Of a stretch of 58,845 nucleotides of DNA, positions 18,415 through 27,210 are shown piece by piece; the first letter of the stretch is position 1; each line of letters begins with the position of its first letter. The DNA lies in assembly GCA_020343595.1 (NCBI GenBank), contig CP070802.1, forward strand, positions 506,167-565,011, in the 5' to 3' direction. A program made the position numbers and the translations under genes. This stretch comes from Caldifarciminota bacterium (GTDB lineage Bacteria; Hydrothermota; Tepidihabitantia; SM23-42). Under the pieces are notes generated by a model that did not search any database, was not told the DNA's origin, and saw only the letters and a program-made list of their open reading frames with translations.

Positions 18415-19898
18415 ATCAGGATCTCAGGCAATTTCTCCATACCACACCGACGTGCTTCTTTCAGCATGATTCCGGTCAATTCTTTCTTCACCTTGTCAGG
18501 AAGACGTGACGGTTCGTACTTACCGAGCAGTTCATCTACTTCGGTCCGCGCCCTTTCCACCAAAGTCAAACCACCTTCTTCCTGCCATCTAGTACGATTT
18601 GCCCGGTCGATCACCTTTCCGGGCAGGCACATCTCTTCCGCCAGATACTTCCGGGTATGTTCCGAGATTAACAAATGCTTTTCCCTGAGCAACTCCTCGA
18701 ACCTCGGCAGCGCCGGAAAATCTTCTTTGGGTTGAATGCCTTTGATCAACCGTAGCGTCATACCGCAAATCTCATTATCGAGCACCAGCTTCTCCAGACT
18801 CTGGCAACTCTCAAAATCGAGCATACCCGGTCCCGATATGCTGTTGATGCCGGCCAGCGCGGCCAGCGTCGCGCCCATCGAGGATTCGAGACCGGCCTGG
18901 GCATCCAGTTGCTTGGCATCACTCAATGATATGTACGCCTGGGTCGGAATATGGAGGTACTTACCGATCTCATTATAGGCACAATCGATCATCTGGGTTC
19001 CGATAGCACCCATCGGTGTTGTCTCGTAGCGTATGTCGAATACTGCAGGTGACCCGCCGTAGAGCACCGGGGCACCGGGGTTGGTCAACTGACTTATCAC
19101 TATTCCGCTCAAGGTCTCAGCCGTATGCTGAACCAGCGTCCCAACGAGTGTCACCGGCGCCATGAATCCAGACAAAGGCATCGAAATGAATTCCACGGGT
19201 ATGGAACACCGTGCACAATCAACGACATTCTGAGATGTCACGTCGCTCCACTTCAATGGTGATGTTGGACAGCATGAAAAGATCGTTAACGGTTTGTCGG
19301 CCAGCTCCTCGGCGCTACCCCGTACCGCGATTTGAAGATCTCTCATTACGTTGAATGCTTCGATCGTGAAGGCACCCGTCACGACCGGTTTCTCGCAATA
19401 GAGCAAACTGAGATACAGACGGTAGCTATCAGAGATCAATTCATGAACATCACAGGGAATGAAAGCGGTCGACTGTGATTCAATATTTTGCAGGACACTC
19501 ACTAATTTGGCATAATTCACGTAGTCAGCAGTCACTGGTTTCCTTATCTGTTGCGTCTTTCCGTCAAGCAAATTCAGCGCTGCCGAGCCCGGGGTGAAAT
19601 ACACGTTGTAACCGGACAGATCATGGGTCTCATTACCCAGAACATCATAGAGTTTGAACGAGCCGGGAGTCGTCTTCAGCGCTGCGTCGATGATAGCGTC
19701 CGTAAGAAACACGCGATTCTCGCTCTTATCGACCTTTGCACCGTGTCCCTGCAGATTGGCAAGAATATCCTGATTATGGATCTCGATACCCAACTTGCTT
19801 AAGATATCGCGAGCCTCGGTGATGATCCTTTCGATCATCGCGTCACTAAGGAATCTTAGAAACGGTCTGGGATTAACAAGATTATCGTTTGTTGGCAT
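18411..19898 (-). CDS. MttB/MtgB-family methyltransferase without pyrrolysine
   Basis: A 495-residue protein of the trimethylamine methyltransferase family, TIM-barrel type. Motifs include FTPGSAALNLLDGKTQQIRKP, FSCCPTSPLKWS and GGSPAVFDIRYETTPMG. The frame is open throughout with no internal TAG, so it is a non-pyrrolysine member, which in known cases (MtgB, MtpB, MtcB) demethylates quaternary amines such as glycine betaine, proline betaine or carnitine. The substrate here is unknown. It is the first gene of the operon and would pass methyl groups to the corrinoid protein at 17003-17641. Confidence 0.92.
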   Translation of the reverse strand: MPTNDNLVNPRPFLRFLSDAMIERIITEARDILSKLGIEIHNQDILANLQGHGAKVDKSENRVFLTDAIIDAALKTTPGSFKLYDVLGNETHDLSGYNVYFTPGSAALNLLDGKTQQIRKPVTADYVNYAKLVSVLQNIESQSTAFIPCDVHELISDSYRLYLSLLYCEKPVVTGAFTIEAFNVMRDLQIAVRGSAEELADKPLTIFSCCPTSPLKWSDVTSQNVVDCARCSIPVEFISMPLSGFMAPVTLVGTLVQHTAETLSGIVISQLTNPGAPVLYGGSPAVFDIRYETTPMGAIGTQMIDCAYNEIGKYLHIPTQAYISLSDAKQLDAQAGLESSMGATLAALAGINSISGPGMLDFESCQSLEKLVLDNEICGMTLRLIKGIQPKEDFPALPRFEELLREKHLLISEHTRKYLAEEMCLPGKVIDRANRTRWQEEGGLTLVERARTEVDELLGKYEPSRLPDKVKKELTGIMLKEARRCGMEKLPEILI

Positions 19899-19961
19899 GA
19901 TAAATCTTATTCAGATTAGGTGCAATTTCAAGACCGCGGGTCGTTCTGTGGCCGGCGAGTA

Positions 19962-20378
19962 CTACTCGCCGATAATCTTTATCAGAACCCTTTTCTTACG
20001 CCGACCGTCGAATTCGCCGTAGAAGATCTGTTCCCACGGCCCGAAATCAAGATTACCTTTGGTTACTGCAACAACCACTTCGCGGCCCATGAATTGTCTT
20101 TTCAGGTGAGCATCCGCGTTTGTCTCACCGGTAAGATTATGTCGATACCTTTTCGGTTCATGTGGCATGTTATGTTCCAGCCACTTCATGAAATCACTGT
20201 GCAATCCGGATTCATCATCATTTATGAACACGCTCGCAGTTATGTGCATGGCATTCACGAGACAAAATCCTTCCTTTATTCCGCTTTCTTGTAGGGCCTG
20301 CTCAACATCCGGGGTGATGTTTATCAGTTCCTCGCGCCTCTGCGTGTTGAACCATAGCTCTTTTCTATAGACCTTCAT
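19962..20378 (-). CDS. yjbQ: YjbQ/UPF0047 family protein (thiamine phosphate synthase-like)
   Basis: A 138-residue protein with [39 protein letters not shown] and [19 protein letters not shown], the hallmark blocks of the YjbQ family, including His and Asp/Glu residues that suggest metal binding. YjbQ proteins show weak thiamine phosphate synthase activity; the natural role is unsettled. It is separated from the methyltransferase operon by 63 bp. Confidence 0.92.
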   Translation of the reverse strand: MKVYRKELWFNTQRREELINITPDVEQALQESGIKEGFCLVNAMHITASVFINDDESGLHSDFMKWLEHNMPHEPKRYRHNLTGETNADAHLKRQFMGREVVVAVTKGNLDFGPWEQIFYGEFDGRRKKRVLIKIIGE

Positions 20379-20390
20379 ATTCCTTCCTCC

Positions 20391-21005
20391 TCAATCAGTC
20401 GACGCTTTACGTTTCTTAACCCGTCTGATCTCGGTGATTTTTACTGGCATCTTCAACATCTGACCGTCCGCCTCTCCTGCGTGTATCTTGTGTACAACAT
20501 CCATCCCGTCCACGACCTTGCCGAATGCTGCAAAGCCAACACCATCCGGATTTCTCTTGCCACCGAAATCCAGAGCCGGCTGATCGCCGATGCAAATAAA
20601 GAACTCCGAACTCGCAGTACCTGGGGCCGCCCTGGCCATTGAAATAACACCATCCTTATGTAGTATGCCGGTTTCATCCGTAGACTCATGAATGATCGGC
20701 GGTAATCTGAGATCGCTCTCCATAAAACCAATCCCGCCCTGAATAACCTCAATCTTCACGTCGTTATCAGGTTGATTATCCATTCTCACAGCCCGGTAAA
20801 ATAAGGCATCCCTTAAGCGCTTCTCATTGACATACTGCATGAAATTCCTTGAAGTTATTGGTGCTTTGTTCAAATATATCTCCACAACGATATCGCCCAA
20901 CTCGGTCCTTATCAAAACGACCGGATCATCTTGTACCGCGGATCTGCAGGCAATAAGACCACAGATCGTAGACAGCATGATTCCAAGCACTACAACATTC
21001 TTCAT
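20391..21005 (-). CDS. Lipoprotein-type peptidyl-prolyl isomerase (cyclophilin)
   Basis: The start at 21005 is chosen because GGAG lies at good distance and the result begins with a clean lipoprotein signal, MKNVVVLGIMLSTICGLIAC with Cys20. The 204-residue product has a cyclophilin core: VIQGGIGFMES (first substrate strand), ISMARAAPGTASSEFFICI and FAAFGKVVDGMDVVHKI. It would catalyse proline cis-trans isomerisation in the periplasm or at the outer membrane. The N-terminal half is typical of bacterial PpiA-like enzymes. An ATG at 21032 is an alternative start. Confidence 0.9.
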   Translation of the reverse strand: MKNVVVLGIMLSTICGLIACRSAVQDDPVVLIRTELGDIVVEIYLNKAPITSRNFMQYVNEKRLRDALFYRAVRMDNQPDNDVKIEVIQGGIGFMESDLRLPPIIHESTDETGILHKDGVISMARAAPGTASSEFFICIGDQPALDFGGKRNPDGVGFAAFGKVVDGMDVVHKIHAGEADGQMLKMPVKITEIRRVKKRKASTD

Positions 21006-21091
21006 GTCATACTCCATTTTGCCGATTTGCACCAGTTCACAAAATCACCCAAAGAATGCATTGTATATCTTAAACCGATCATAACTGTACG

Positions 21092-21937
21092 CTACGCGAT
21101 CCTGACCATGATCAATCCCGCAACAACCATCAAAATGCCGATCAACTTTTTTGCTGAAAGGGATTCACGCAGGTATATTACTCCAAGCAAGGAACCCAGC
21201 ACGACCGAGAATTCTCTCACCGCAACTACATAGCTTACCTGCGCCGTGCGGAAGACAAATAGTATCAAGAGATAACCTGCTGTAGCACCCAGCCCGATCA
21301 CGATTCCGTACCTCTTATGCTTCTTCCAGGCTAACGCGAGTTCCTGTCTTCTTGAGATTACCATATATGGCGTCAGCAAAATCATGCTGAGCAAAAATAT
21401 AAAGAATATGTAGATGATCGGATTGATCACAGCCATGGCCGCTTTGTCTATGATCGAGTAGCCAATCATTGTGAATCCAACCGCGATTGCGAACCATAAG
21501 CCTCGTATGCTCTCATCACGTTTGGCAACACTTGTTCCAATTATAAGAATACCCAAACCGGTGCTGGCGATGCCACAGAGACCCAATATAGTAACGCTTT
21601 CACGAAGCACAATGACGGCGATCATTGCTGTGCCGATGACACCAAAACCACGGGCCACTGGATACACCGTCGATATGTTGCCATATCTATATGCCTGTGA
21701 AAGCACAACAAAGTATAATGCATGGACAACGCCGGTTGCGAGAATAAACGGATAAGCGGCCGGGATTAAAGGATCCGACTCCCAGAGTAAACACACAAAC
21801 GGAAGCAGTAAGATGCACATCGCTGACATGCCGATATAGAGAACGCTCAGGTTCCCGGACACCCTCTTGGTCAGAAAATTCCAAGAAGCGTGCAGCACTG
21901 CTGACAGCAACACAAGGGAAAACGCAATACCGACCAT
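21092..21937 (-). CDS. EamA/DMT-family transporter
   Basis: A 281-residue protein with about ten hydrophobic helices arranged as two five-helix repeats, and typical EamA features such as LHASWNFLTKR near the N-terminus and TVYPVARGFGVIGTAMIAVIVLRE in the first repeat. Members export metabolites or amino acids. The substrate is not predictable. It stands alone on the minus strand with 40 bp to the next upstream gene. Confidence 0.9.
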   Translation of the reverse strand: MVGIAFSLVLLSAVLHASWNFLTKRVSGNLSVLYIGMSAMCILLLPFVCLLWESDPLIPAAYPFILATGVVHALYFVVLSQAYRYGNISTVYPVARGFGVIGTAMIAVIVLRESVTILGLCGIASTGLGILIIGTSVAKRDESIRGLWFAIAVGFTMIGYSIIDKAAMAVINPIIYIFFIFLLSMILLTPYMVISRRQELALAWKKHKRYGIVIGLGATAGYLLILFVFRTAQVSYVVAVREFSVVLGSLLGVIYLRESLSAKKLIGILMVVAGLIMVRIA

Positions 21938-21976
21938 GTCTATGTCACAACACCAGCTCTATCCGCACGGCACTGG

Positions 21977-22477
21977 TTAGATACGCGGGATCCACATTGG
22001 GACAGATTTTATGTATCGTTCATATTCTTCACCGAATCTATCCAATAGTATCCGCTCTTCGTACCTGGAAATGTAATGATAGAATACTATGATAATGGCA
22101 CAGACCACCGACGAAATAATCGAAAGAGTGAAAACCACCAGTCCGATGTAGAACAGAATACAACCAAGGTATATGGGATGCCTGACCCGGCCGAAGACAC
22201 CAGCCGTTATGACCGATGGCTCTTCACGCACCTCACCAAAAACGCGCCGCATGCCTTCTCTTGCAAAATACGCCGCCGCGCCAATGAACGCAAGACCCAG
22301 CGGAATTCGTATCAATAGCGACACGTCCCGGGCAAGAAAAACTGATATACGAAGAATGAAGGAATCAAAAACCCATACGATGAGAAAGACGATGAGTAAT
22401 ATGAGCTGTCCCATATCTCCAAATGGATGCTCACCCGCCAGATCATCCCGATCCTCATGCCTGTGCTGTGCAGCCAT
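21977..22477 (-). CDS. Membrane isoprenylcysteine methyltransferase-like protein
   Basis: A 166-residue protein with about four membrane helices and the hallmark VRHPIYLGCILFYIGL, typical of the ICMT/PEMT-like methyltransferase family, followed by YEERILLDRFGEEYERY, which helps bind SAM. A larger relative is encoded at 54350-55033. Its substrate, perhaps a lipid or thiol, is unknown. It lies 10 bp after an aldo-keto reductase gene, which suggests co-transcription. Confidence 0.8.
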   Translation of the reverse strand: MAAQHRHEDRDDLAGEHPFGDMGQLILLIVFLIVWVFDSFILRISVFLARDVSLLIRIPLGLAFIGAAAYFAREGMRRVFGEVREEPSVITAGVFGRVRHPIYLGCILFYIGLVVFTLSIISSVVCAIIIVFYHYISRYEERILLDRFGEEYERYIKSVPMWIPRI

Positions 22478-22487
22478 TCAAAACCTT

Positions 22488-23624
22488 CTATTTGAGTAAC
22501 TCATGAGCTTCCTTGATCAACTCGCTCACCGGGATTTTCTGCGGACACTTCTCTTCACATTCCCCGCATTCGGTACACTGATCACCCCTGTTCTCAGGTT
22601 TAATGAATACCCGGTATGCCCAACTCGATTCCTTCACCGCATCATACATGCAAGCGTCATTGTAGAGGTCTAAGATAAAAGATATTGGGATCTTTTGCTT
22701 GCAGGGCTGACAATAACCGCATTGACTACAACTCACCTTTGTTTTCGAATGGTAGAACTTCTTCGCCTGATAATACAATTGTAGATCTTCCTCGGTCAGA
22801 CTGTTTACATGCTCCTCAGCTGCAAAGCTCACATTCGCTATTACCTGTTCCAAGGTGCTCATACCGCTCAGTACACAACTTACCTCAGGCCGGTTCAGCA
22901 CCCAGCGGAGTGCAAACTCAGCGGGCGTCTGCGTCCTTCCTGACTGCTGCATAATACTCAAGACCTCGGGAGGAACATTATTCGCCAGTCTGCCTCCCCG
23001 CAAAGGCTCCATGACCATGACCGCGAGGCCTTTTTTGTAAGCGTACTCCATACCCTCAAGCCCGGCCTGATACTGATCATCGACATAATTGAGGTGGATA
23101 AGGCAGAATTTCCACGGATAGGCATCAACGATCTCCTTGAAAAGGGGCAAGTCATCATGGTACGAGAACCCGGCGTACCGTATCTTTTCTGCATCAAGAA
23201 TCTTGTCGACAAAATCCAATATGCCGTACTCATTCACGGTTTTCCAACTGTTCTTGCCAAGGGAATGAAGCAAATACATGTCAATCTGGTCAACCTGCAG
23301 CCGTTGCAGCTGTTCATCAAAGTATCTCAGTGAATCGGTCTTTGCCTTCACCAACCACACTGGTAGTTTTGTACTCAAGTATACTTTTCGCCGATAACCA
23401 TTTTTGAGCGCTTTGCCCAGGAATATCTCGCTTGTTTGACGGTGGTAGGGATACGCACTGTCTATGAAATTGACACCGTTATCGATCGCATAGTGTAGCA
23501 TTTCCGCCGCCTTGACTTCATCAATCTTCGTGGGATCATACGGTTCAGTAAGAGGAAACCGCATAGCTCCAAAGCCGAGCTGTGACACCATGGCGTCGGT
23601 CCGTCCAAACTTTCTGTATATCAT
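22488..23624 (-). CDS. Aldo/keto reductase with C-terminal 2x[4Fe-4S] domain
   Basis: A 378-residue protein. The AKR barrel (about 1-280) shows GFGAMRFPL, DSAYPYH with the catalytic Tyr, STKLPVW and a DMYLLHSLGKNSWK segment. The C-terminus holds two clusters of Cys: CSQCGYCQPCKQKIP and CTECGECEEKCPQKIP, each a ferredoxin-type [4Fe-4S] motif. Such fusions occur in anaerobes, probably receiving electrons from ferredoxin-like partners. The physiological substrate is not known. Confidence 0.92.
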   Translation of the reverse strand: MIYRKFGRTDAMVSQLGFGAMRFPLTEPYDPTKIDEVKAAEMLHYAIDNGVNFIDSAYPYHRQTSEIFLGKALKNGYRRKVYLSTKLPVWLVKAKTDSLRYFDEQLQRLQVDQIDMYLLHSLGKNSWKTVNEYGILDFVDKILDAEKIRYAGFSYHDDLPLFKEIVDAYPWKFCLIHLNYVDDQYQAGLEGMEYAYKKGLAVMVMEPLRGGRLANNVPPEVLSIMQQSGRTQTPAEFALRWVLNRPEVSCVLSGMSTLEQVIANVSFAAEEHVNSLTEEDLQLYYQAKKFYHSKTKVSCSQCGYCQPCKQKIPISFILDLYNDACMYDAVKESSWAYRVFIKPENRGDQCTECGECEEKCPQKIPVSELIKEAHELLK

Positions 23625-23683
23625 ATCATCTATTTCAGGTGCAGTTGATGGTTGCCAATGAAGGATAGGGAACGTCTCCTATT

Positions 23684-24265
23684 TCATCCTTCTTTCAGCT
23701 GTTTCGAGCCTTCTATTTCTATGTGTTCCTTCGGTACTTCTTTTGTCAACCAGATGCCGCTTTCGGTCCTGAAGAATTCATATCCACGCTCATGCATTGC
23801 TTTTGCTTTGACGGTGATCACCGCCGGTTCTCCATGCCTGCTTCCGACCTCAACCGCGGTCTTCATGTCCTCAACAAGATGAACGTACTGCCTCGTCCCC
23901 GGGCCGATGCCATCCTTCTCAATCGAAGGAACAAACTCCTCTGCCGTCCCGTGATAAAGAAATTCCGGCGGTTCAGCCGGCTCGTGCACCGGCAGCACAG
24001 GTATTGAGTGACCGTAATTTGCCCGGATCCGCGAGCCATCCGGACTGAAGCTAAATCGTTTTTTCTCGCCTCCCTCCACAACCTGCCGCAGCATGGGTCT
24101 GTCCAGCATAACACCGGCATCAAAAGACTTCTTTATCAGTTCCCCGACATCAGCCCACCCCTCGCTGTCCAGTGTAATTCCAATCGTTTCGGGCTTGTGT
24201 CTCAGCACAAGGCTCAGGAACTTGCTGATTCTTATATGTTTATTCTCCACGTTCTTCGCCCCCAT
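23684..24265 (-). CDS. kptA: RNA 2'-phosphotransferase KptA/Tpt1
   Basis: A 193-residue protein with the RNA-binding N-lobe (RISKFLSLVLRHKPETIGI, GWADVGELI) and the ADP-ribosyl-transferase C-lobe (FLYHGTAEEFVPSI, RQYVHLVEDMKTAVEVGSRHG, FFRTESGIWLTKEVP). The Arg-His-Arg-Arg tetrad region is present (RHKPE, HGT). In eukaryotes Tpt1 removes 2'-phosphate from spliced tRNA using NAD; bacterial homologues do the same chemistry but their natural target is unclear. A promoter (24281-24308) reads away from it on the minus strand. Confidence 0.93.
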   Translation of the reverse strand: MGAKNVENKHIRISKFLSLVLRHKPETIGITLDSEGWADVGELIKKSFDAGVMLDRPMLRQVVEGGEKKRFSFSPDGSRIRANYGHSIPVLPVHEPAEPPEFLYHGTAEEFVPSIEKDGIGPGTRQYVHLVEDMKTAVEVGSRHGEPAVITVKAKAMHERGYEFFRTESGIWLTKEVPKEHIEIEGSKQLKEG

Positions 24266-24280
24266 ATTGCCTAATTGATA

Positions 24281-24308
24281 ATGATATATATACTCGCAAC
24301 TTTGTCAA
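24281..24308 (-). promoter_or_regulatory. Predicted promoter of kptA
   Basis: On the minus strand TTGACA (24303-24308) and TATCAT (24281-24286) are separated by 16 bp, placing transcription start about 15-20 bp ahead of the kptA ATG at 24265. Confidence 0.6.
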
Positions 24309-24337
24309 ATGTCAGATGAGGCGACGTAAAGAAGTAC

Positions 24338-24386
24338 TTGACATTATTTCTATATAGTACTATACTATATAGAAATATCAAGGAGG
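24338..24386 (+). promoter_or_regulatory. Promoter with 13-bp inverted-repeat operator
   Basis: TTGACA (24338-24343) and TATACT (24361-24366) are spaced by 17 bp. A perfect inverted repeat, TTTCTATATAGTA (24347-24359) and its complement TACTATATAGAAA (24363-24375), covers the spacer and the -10 box with a 3-bp centre. AGGAGG follows before the ATG at 24391. Since the operon encodes a MarR protein, the repeat is the likely autoregulatory operator. Confidence 0.8.
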
Positions 24387-24390
24387 AAAT

Positions 24391-24864
24391 ATGAGTATAA
24401 GCGAATTCAAAAGAATCAGCCTGGAGCTGCTCGAATCCGCGGATGCTGCTTATGTCACGACAATTGATACCGACGGATATCCCCAGACACGATGCATGTT
24501 CAATCTACGGAGCAAAACACAATTCCCTAAACTCACCGGGGTATTCAAAGATCACATGGAAGATTTCATGATCCTCTTTTCTACCAACACCTCTTCGGAG
24601 AAGATCATACAGATAGAGGCTAATTCAGCGGCCTGCATATATTACTGTGCGCCAAAGGACTTCCATGGTCTCATGTTGGCCGGCAATATCGAGATCCTCA
24701 ATGACCCCGGCATCAGAGAGACAATATGGCAAGATGGCTGGGAACGCTACTATCCAAAAGGACCTAACGATCCAGACCACACTGTGCTTCGGCTGTATCC
24801 AAAAAAAGCTAAGGGCTGGTGTAAAGGACGACCCTTCCAGTTCAGACTAACGGAGCCAAAATGA
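24391..24864 (+). CDS. Pyridoxamine 5'-phosphate oxidase-family (FMN-binding) protein
   Basis: A 157-residue split-barrel protein with AYVTTIDTDGYPQTRCMFNLRS, FSTNTSSEKIIQIEANSAACIYYCAPKDFHGLMLAGNIEIL and WERYYPKGPNDPDHTVLRL, the usual PPOX-like/general stress protein 26 blocks. It probably binds FMN or another flavin. It is the first gene of the MarR operon, and its stop overlaps the marR start (ATGA). Such pairs often sense oxidants or aromatic compounds. Confidence 0.85.
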   Translation: MSISEFKRISLELLESADAAYVTTIDTDGYPQTRCMFNLRSKTQFPKLTGVFKDHMEDFMILFSTNTSSEKIIQIEANSAACIYYCAPKDFHGLMLAGNIEILNDPGIRETIWQDGWERYYPKGPNDPDHTVLRLYPKKAKGWCKGRPFQFRLTEPK

Positions 24865-25346
24865 AACGGCAGCGCCAAGGTGGTTTTCTCATTGCCAAGA
24901 TACACCAGCTCGCCGGTCGGATATTCAGCCGCAAATTGAAAGAAGCCGGTATCGAGTTGAATCCGGCACAGGGAAGGATCATGTTTGTACTGTGGCAGAA
25001 GGACCGGATACCGATTAATGAACTGGCAAGGAGAACCTCATTAGGTAATTCGACCCTGACGAGCATGCTCGACCGGCTCGAATCAGCAGGATACATTTCC
25101 CGTGTTAAAAACCCTGAAGACCGTCGTGTAATGTTGATAGAAAGAACGGCAAAAGATAAAATATTTGAAAGGAAATACACGGGAGTATCCCAGGATATGA
25201 TCAGACTATTCTATAGAGACTTCGCGAAACAAGAAATCGAGCAATTTGAAAGGCAACTCAAGATGATCTTAGATAACCTAACTGATTATGAAACTAACAC
25301 ACGAAATGAGAGATTTCCTGAGCGGAGTGTTTCACATGGAAAATGA
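24861..25346 (+). CDS. MarR-family transcriptional regulator
   Basis: A 161-residue winged-helix regulator: IHQLAGRIFSRKLKEAGIELNPAQGRIMFVLW, then the recognition part LARRTSLGNSTLTSMLDRLESAGYISRV and the wing NPEDRRVMLIERT. It begins inside the stop of the PPOX-like gene, so the two are co-translated. The inverted repeat at 24347-24375 is its probable binding site. A ligand is not known. Confidence 0.93.
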   Translation: MKRQRQGGFLIAKIHQLAGRIFSRKLKEAGIELNPAQGRIMFVLWQKDRIPINELARRTSLGNSTLTSMLDRLESAGYISRVKNPEDRRVMLIERTAKDKIFERKYTGVSQDMIRLFYRDFAKQEIEQFERQLKMILDNLTDYETNTRNERFPERSVSHGK

Positions 25347-25749
25347 ATTCACTAGTGAGGTGCTCACGCAGGAGATCATCGCGACTGAACGCGCCGCTCT
25401 CGATAGATGGGGCAGAGGTGATCCCTGGGGGTTCACCGAGATCAGTGCTGATGAAGAAACCTATTTTGATACGGGTACTGAACAACGAGTCGACGGCATA
25501 GGAGATCTAAGACAACTCTACGCACCGAGAGAAGGAAAGATAAAAATTGAACGTTACGAAATGCTGAAGCCGAAAGTGCAGATCCACGGCGACACAGCAG
25601 TTCTGACCTTCAACCTCATTGACCATGTGCGCAGTCCTGACGGCTCACTAACAGAAGTATGCTGGAACGCCACCGAAGTATACTGCTATATGAATGGCAA
25701 CTGGAGGATAATCCATACCCACTGGTCAAACACTAATATTTCTTCTTGA
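25336..25749 (+). CDS. DUF4440/SnoaL-like protein
   Basis: The start at 25336 has GGAG in front of the ATG and overlaps the marR stop by 11 bp. The frame runs further up to 25288 without a ribosome site. The 137-residue product has an NTF2-like fold with ERAALDRWGRGDPWGFTEISADEETYFD and a C-terminal NWRIIHTHWSNT, the pattern of DUF4440/SnoaL_3. Its place after PPOX-like and MarR suggests a small detoxification or ligand-binding protein controlled by MarR. Confidence 0.85.
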   Translation: MENEFTSEVLTQEIIATERAALDRWGRGDPWGFTEISADEETYFDTGTEQRVDGIGDLRQLYAPREGKIKIERYEMLKPKVQIHGDTAVLTFNLIDHVRSPDGSLTEVCWNATEVYCYMNGNWRIIHTHWSNTNISS

Positions 25750-25803
25750 GGAATGAGGAATAGAATATTCTCTATCCGATATCCAGATCGTCTTGCCGGA
25801 TAA

Positions 25804-26154
25804 CTAAGTCTTTCGTTTAAGCCAGAAATCGAACGATCTGCCGGGCACGAAGATATCAATCCCGATCGACTCCTCGTCAATCGCATTGGCCACCGCGTGC
25901 GGTTCGTTAGGCGCAAAATGAGCGGCATCGCCCGGTTCGAGAATAGATTCCTTACCATCACCGCTTCGGGCCAGCATCTTGCCCTTTATTACAACACAAA
26001 CCTGCTCTTGAGGATGATCGTGTAACGGTGACGAGTGCTTCCCGGGTTTAACGAAATATTCGATTGATACATTACCCTGACTGCACACGCTTGCACGAAG
26101 CCACCCCCTCTCCGGCTCATACTTTTCTGCATCCTTCAGATGTATGATATGCAT
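25804..26154 (-). CDS. Cupin-domain protein
   Basis: A 116-residue double-stranded beta-helix protein with cupin motif 1 in KHSSPLHDHPQEQVCVVIKG (two His and a Gln/Glu metal set) and motif 2 in LEPGDAAHFAPNEPHAV. It probably binds a divalent metal. The function (isomerase, dioxygenase or sensor) cannot be told. It runs toward the MarR operon, converging at 25749/25804. Confidence 0.88.
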   Translation of the reverse strand: MHIIHLKDAEKYEPERGWLRASVCSQGNVSIEYFVKPGKHSSPLHDHPQEQVCVVIKGKMLARSGDGKESILEPGDAAHFAPNEPHAVANAIDEESIGIDIFVPGRSFDFWLKRKT

Positions 26155-26397
26155 TGATTAACCCCCATTCATAACGGAAAAATCACCTCAATCTACTTCT
26201 CACCTATATTCACTGCTCTTCGACCACAAACAAAGTCTCGGCCACCTGAATCATTCTGTATCCCATCCGAACACACCAGTATAACAAAAATTCCTTCAAA
26301 GTCAACACAGTGGCATGGATGGACCGCTGCTTCGCCTGAAACGGAATATTGACATCGTAAAATCCGGCACTATAGTAATGGAGAATAACCAGATAGC

Positions 26398-27132
26398 ATG
26401 AAAACGGCAAAACACATCGACAGTTTTAACCTATCGCCTGGACGCTTAATTGCCGGTAAGTATGAGGTTCTTGCTTCGCTTGGCAGCGGGTGGGAAGGCG
26501 AGGTCTACCGCGTCAGGGAAAGGAACACCGGGGTTGAGCGGGCTGCAAAAGTCTTCTTTCCACGGAGAAACAAGCACGAGCGGGCAACGAAGTTCTACGC
26601 ACGAAAACTCCACCGGCTCCGGCATTGCTCCATCCTGATACAATATCATACCCAGGAGAGGATCAATCTCTACCGAGAACCAACGACGGTGATGATATCA
26701 GAATACGTCGAGGGAGAACTGCTCAGCGATTTCGTGGCGCGCCAACCTGGGAAGCGCCTAACACCATTCGAGGGGCTCCACCTGCTGCAGGCCCTCGCCG
26801 CGGGCGTCGAGCAAATACACCGGGCGCGTGAATACCACGGCGACCTCCACGACGACAACATCATTATCAAACGCCAGGGACTCTCTTTCACTGTAAAACT
26901 CGTCGACATGTATAATTGGGGTTCGCCCGATGCAGAAAACATCCGCGACGATGTCTGCAATCTTATCCGAATCTTCTATGATATCCTGGGCGGTGCACGG
27001 CATTACCGTAAACTTCCACAGGAAATCAAGGATATATGCTGCGGTTTGAAGAGATCCCTGATCATCCGCAAGTTTCGGACTGCTGGCCACCTCCGTCATT
27101 ATCTTGAGAACATGTCGTGGCGCACTGATTAG
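26398..27132 (+). CDS. Protein kinase-like protein with atypical HGDLHDDN/DMY motifs
   Basis: A 244-residue kinase-fold protein. The Gly-rich loop is GSGWEGEV (residues 29-36), the ATP-binding Lys is probably K51 (AAKVFF), the catalytic loop is HGDLHDDN (147-154) and the metal-binding Asp is D170 in VDMYNWG, where DFG is expected. HGDLH-N and the short C-lobe resemble APH/ABC1-type rather than classical Hanks kinases. No membrane helix or sensor domain is seen, and no phosphatase lies next to it. It could phosphorylate a protein or a small molecule. Confidence 0.8.
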   Translation: MKTAKHIDSFNLSPGRLIAGKYEVLASLGSGWEGEVYRVRERNTGVERAAKVFFPRRNKHERATKFYARKLHRLRHCSILIQYHTQERINLYREPTTVMISEYVEGELLSDFVARQPGKRLTPFEGLHLLQALAAGVEQIHRAREYHGDLHDDNIIIKRQGLSFTVKLVDMYNWGSPDAENIRDDVCNLIRIFYDILGGARHYRKLPQEIKDICCGLKRSLIIRKFRTAGHLRHYLENMSWRTD

Positions 27133-27210
27133 TGCCAGAATTCTCTCTGTAATATTCCTTCAGAATAATTGATGCTCTTGGATTTAATGCTCCAGCATAA
27201 GTAATATGTA

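Noticed and set aside
18411..19898. Possible pyrrolysine MttB
   Set aside because: The frame is complete with no internal TAG, so this is a non-pyrrolysine member.
26210..26410. 66-residue minus-strand frame beside the kinase gene
   Set aside because: No ribosome site, mixed hydrophobic content, and it overlaps the kinase start in the opposite direction.
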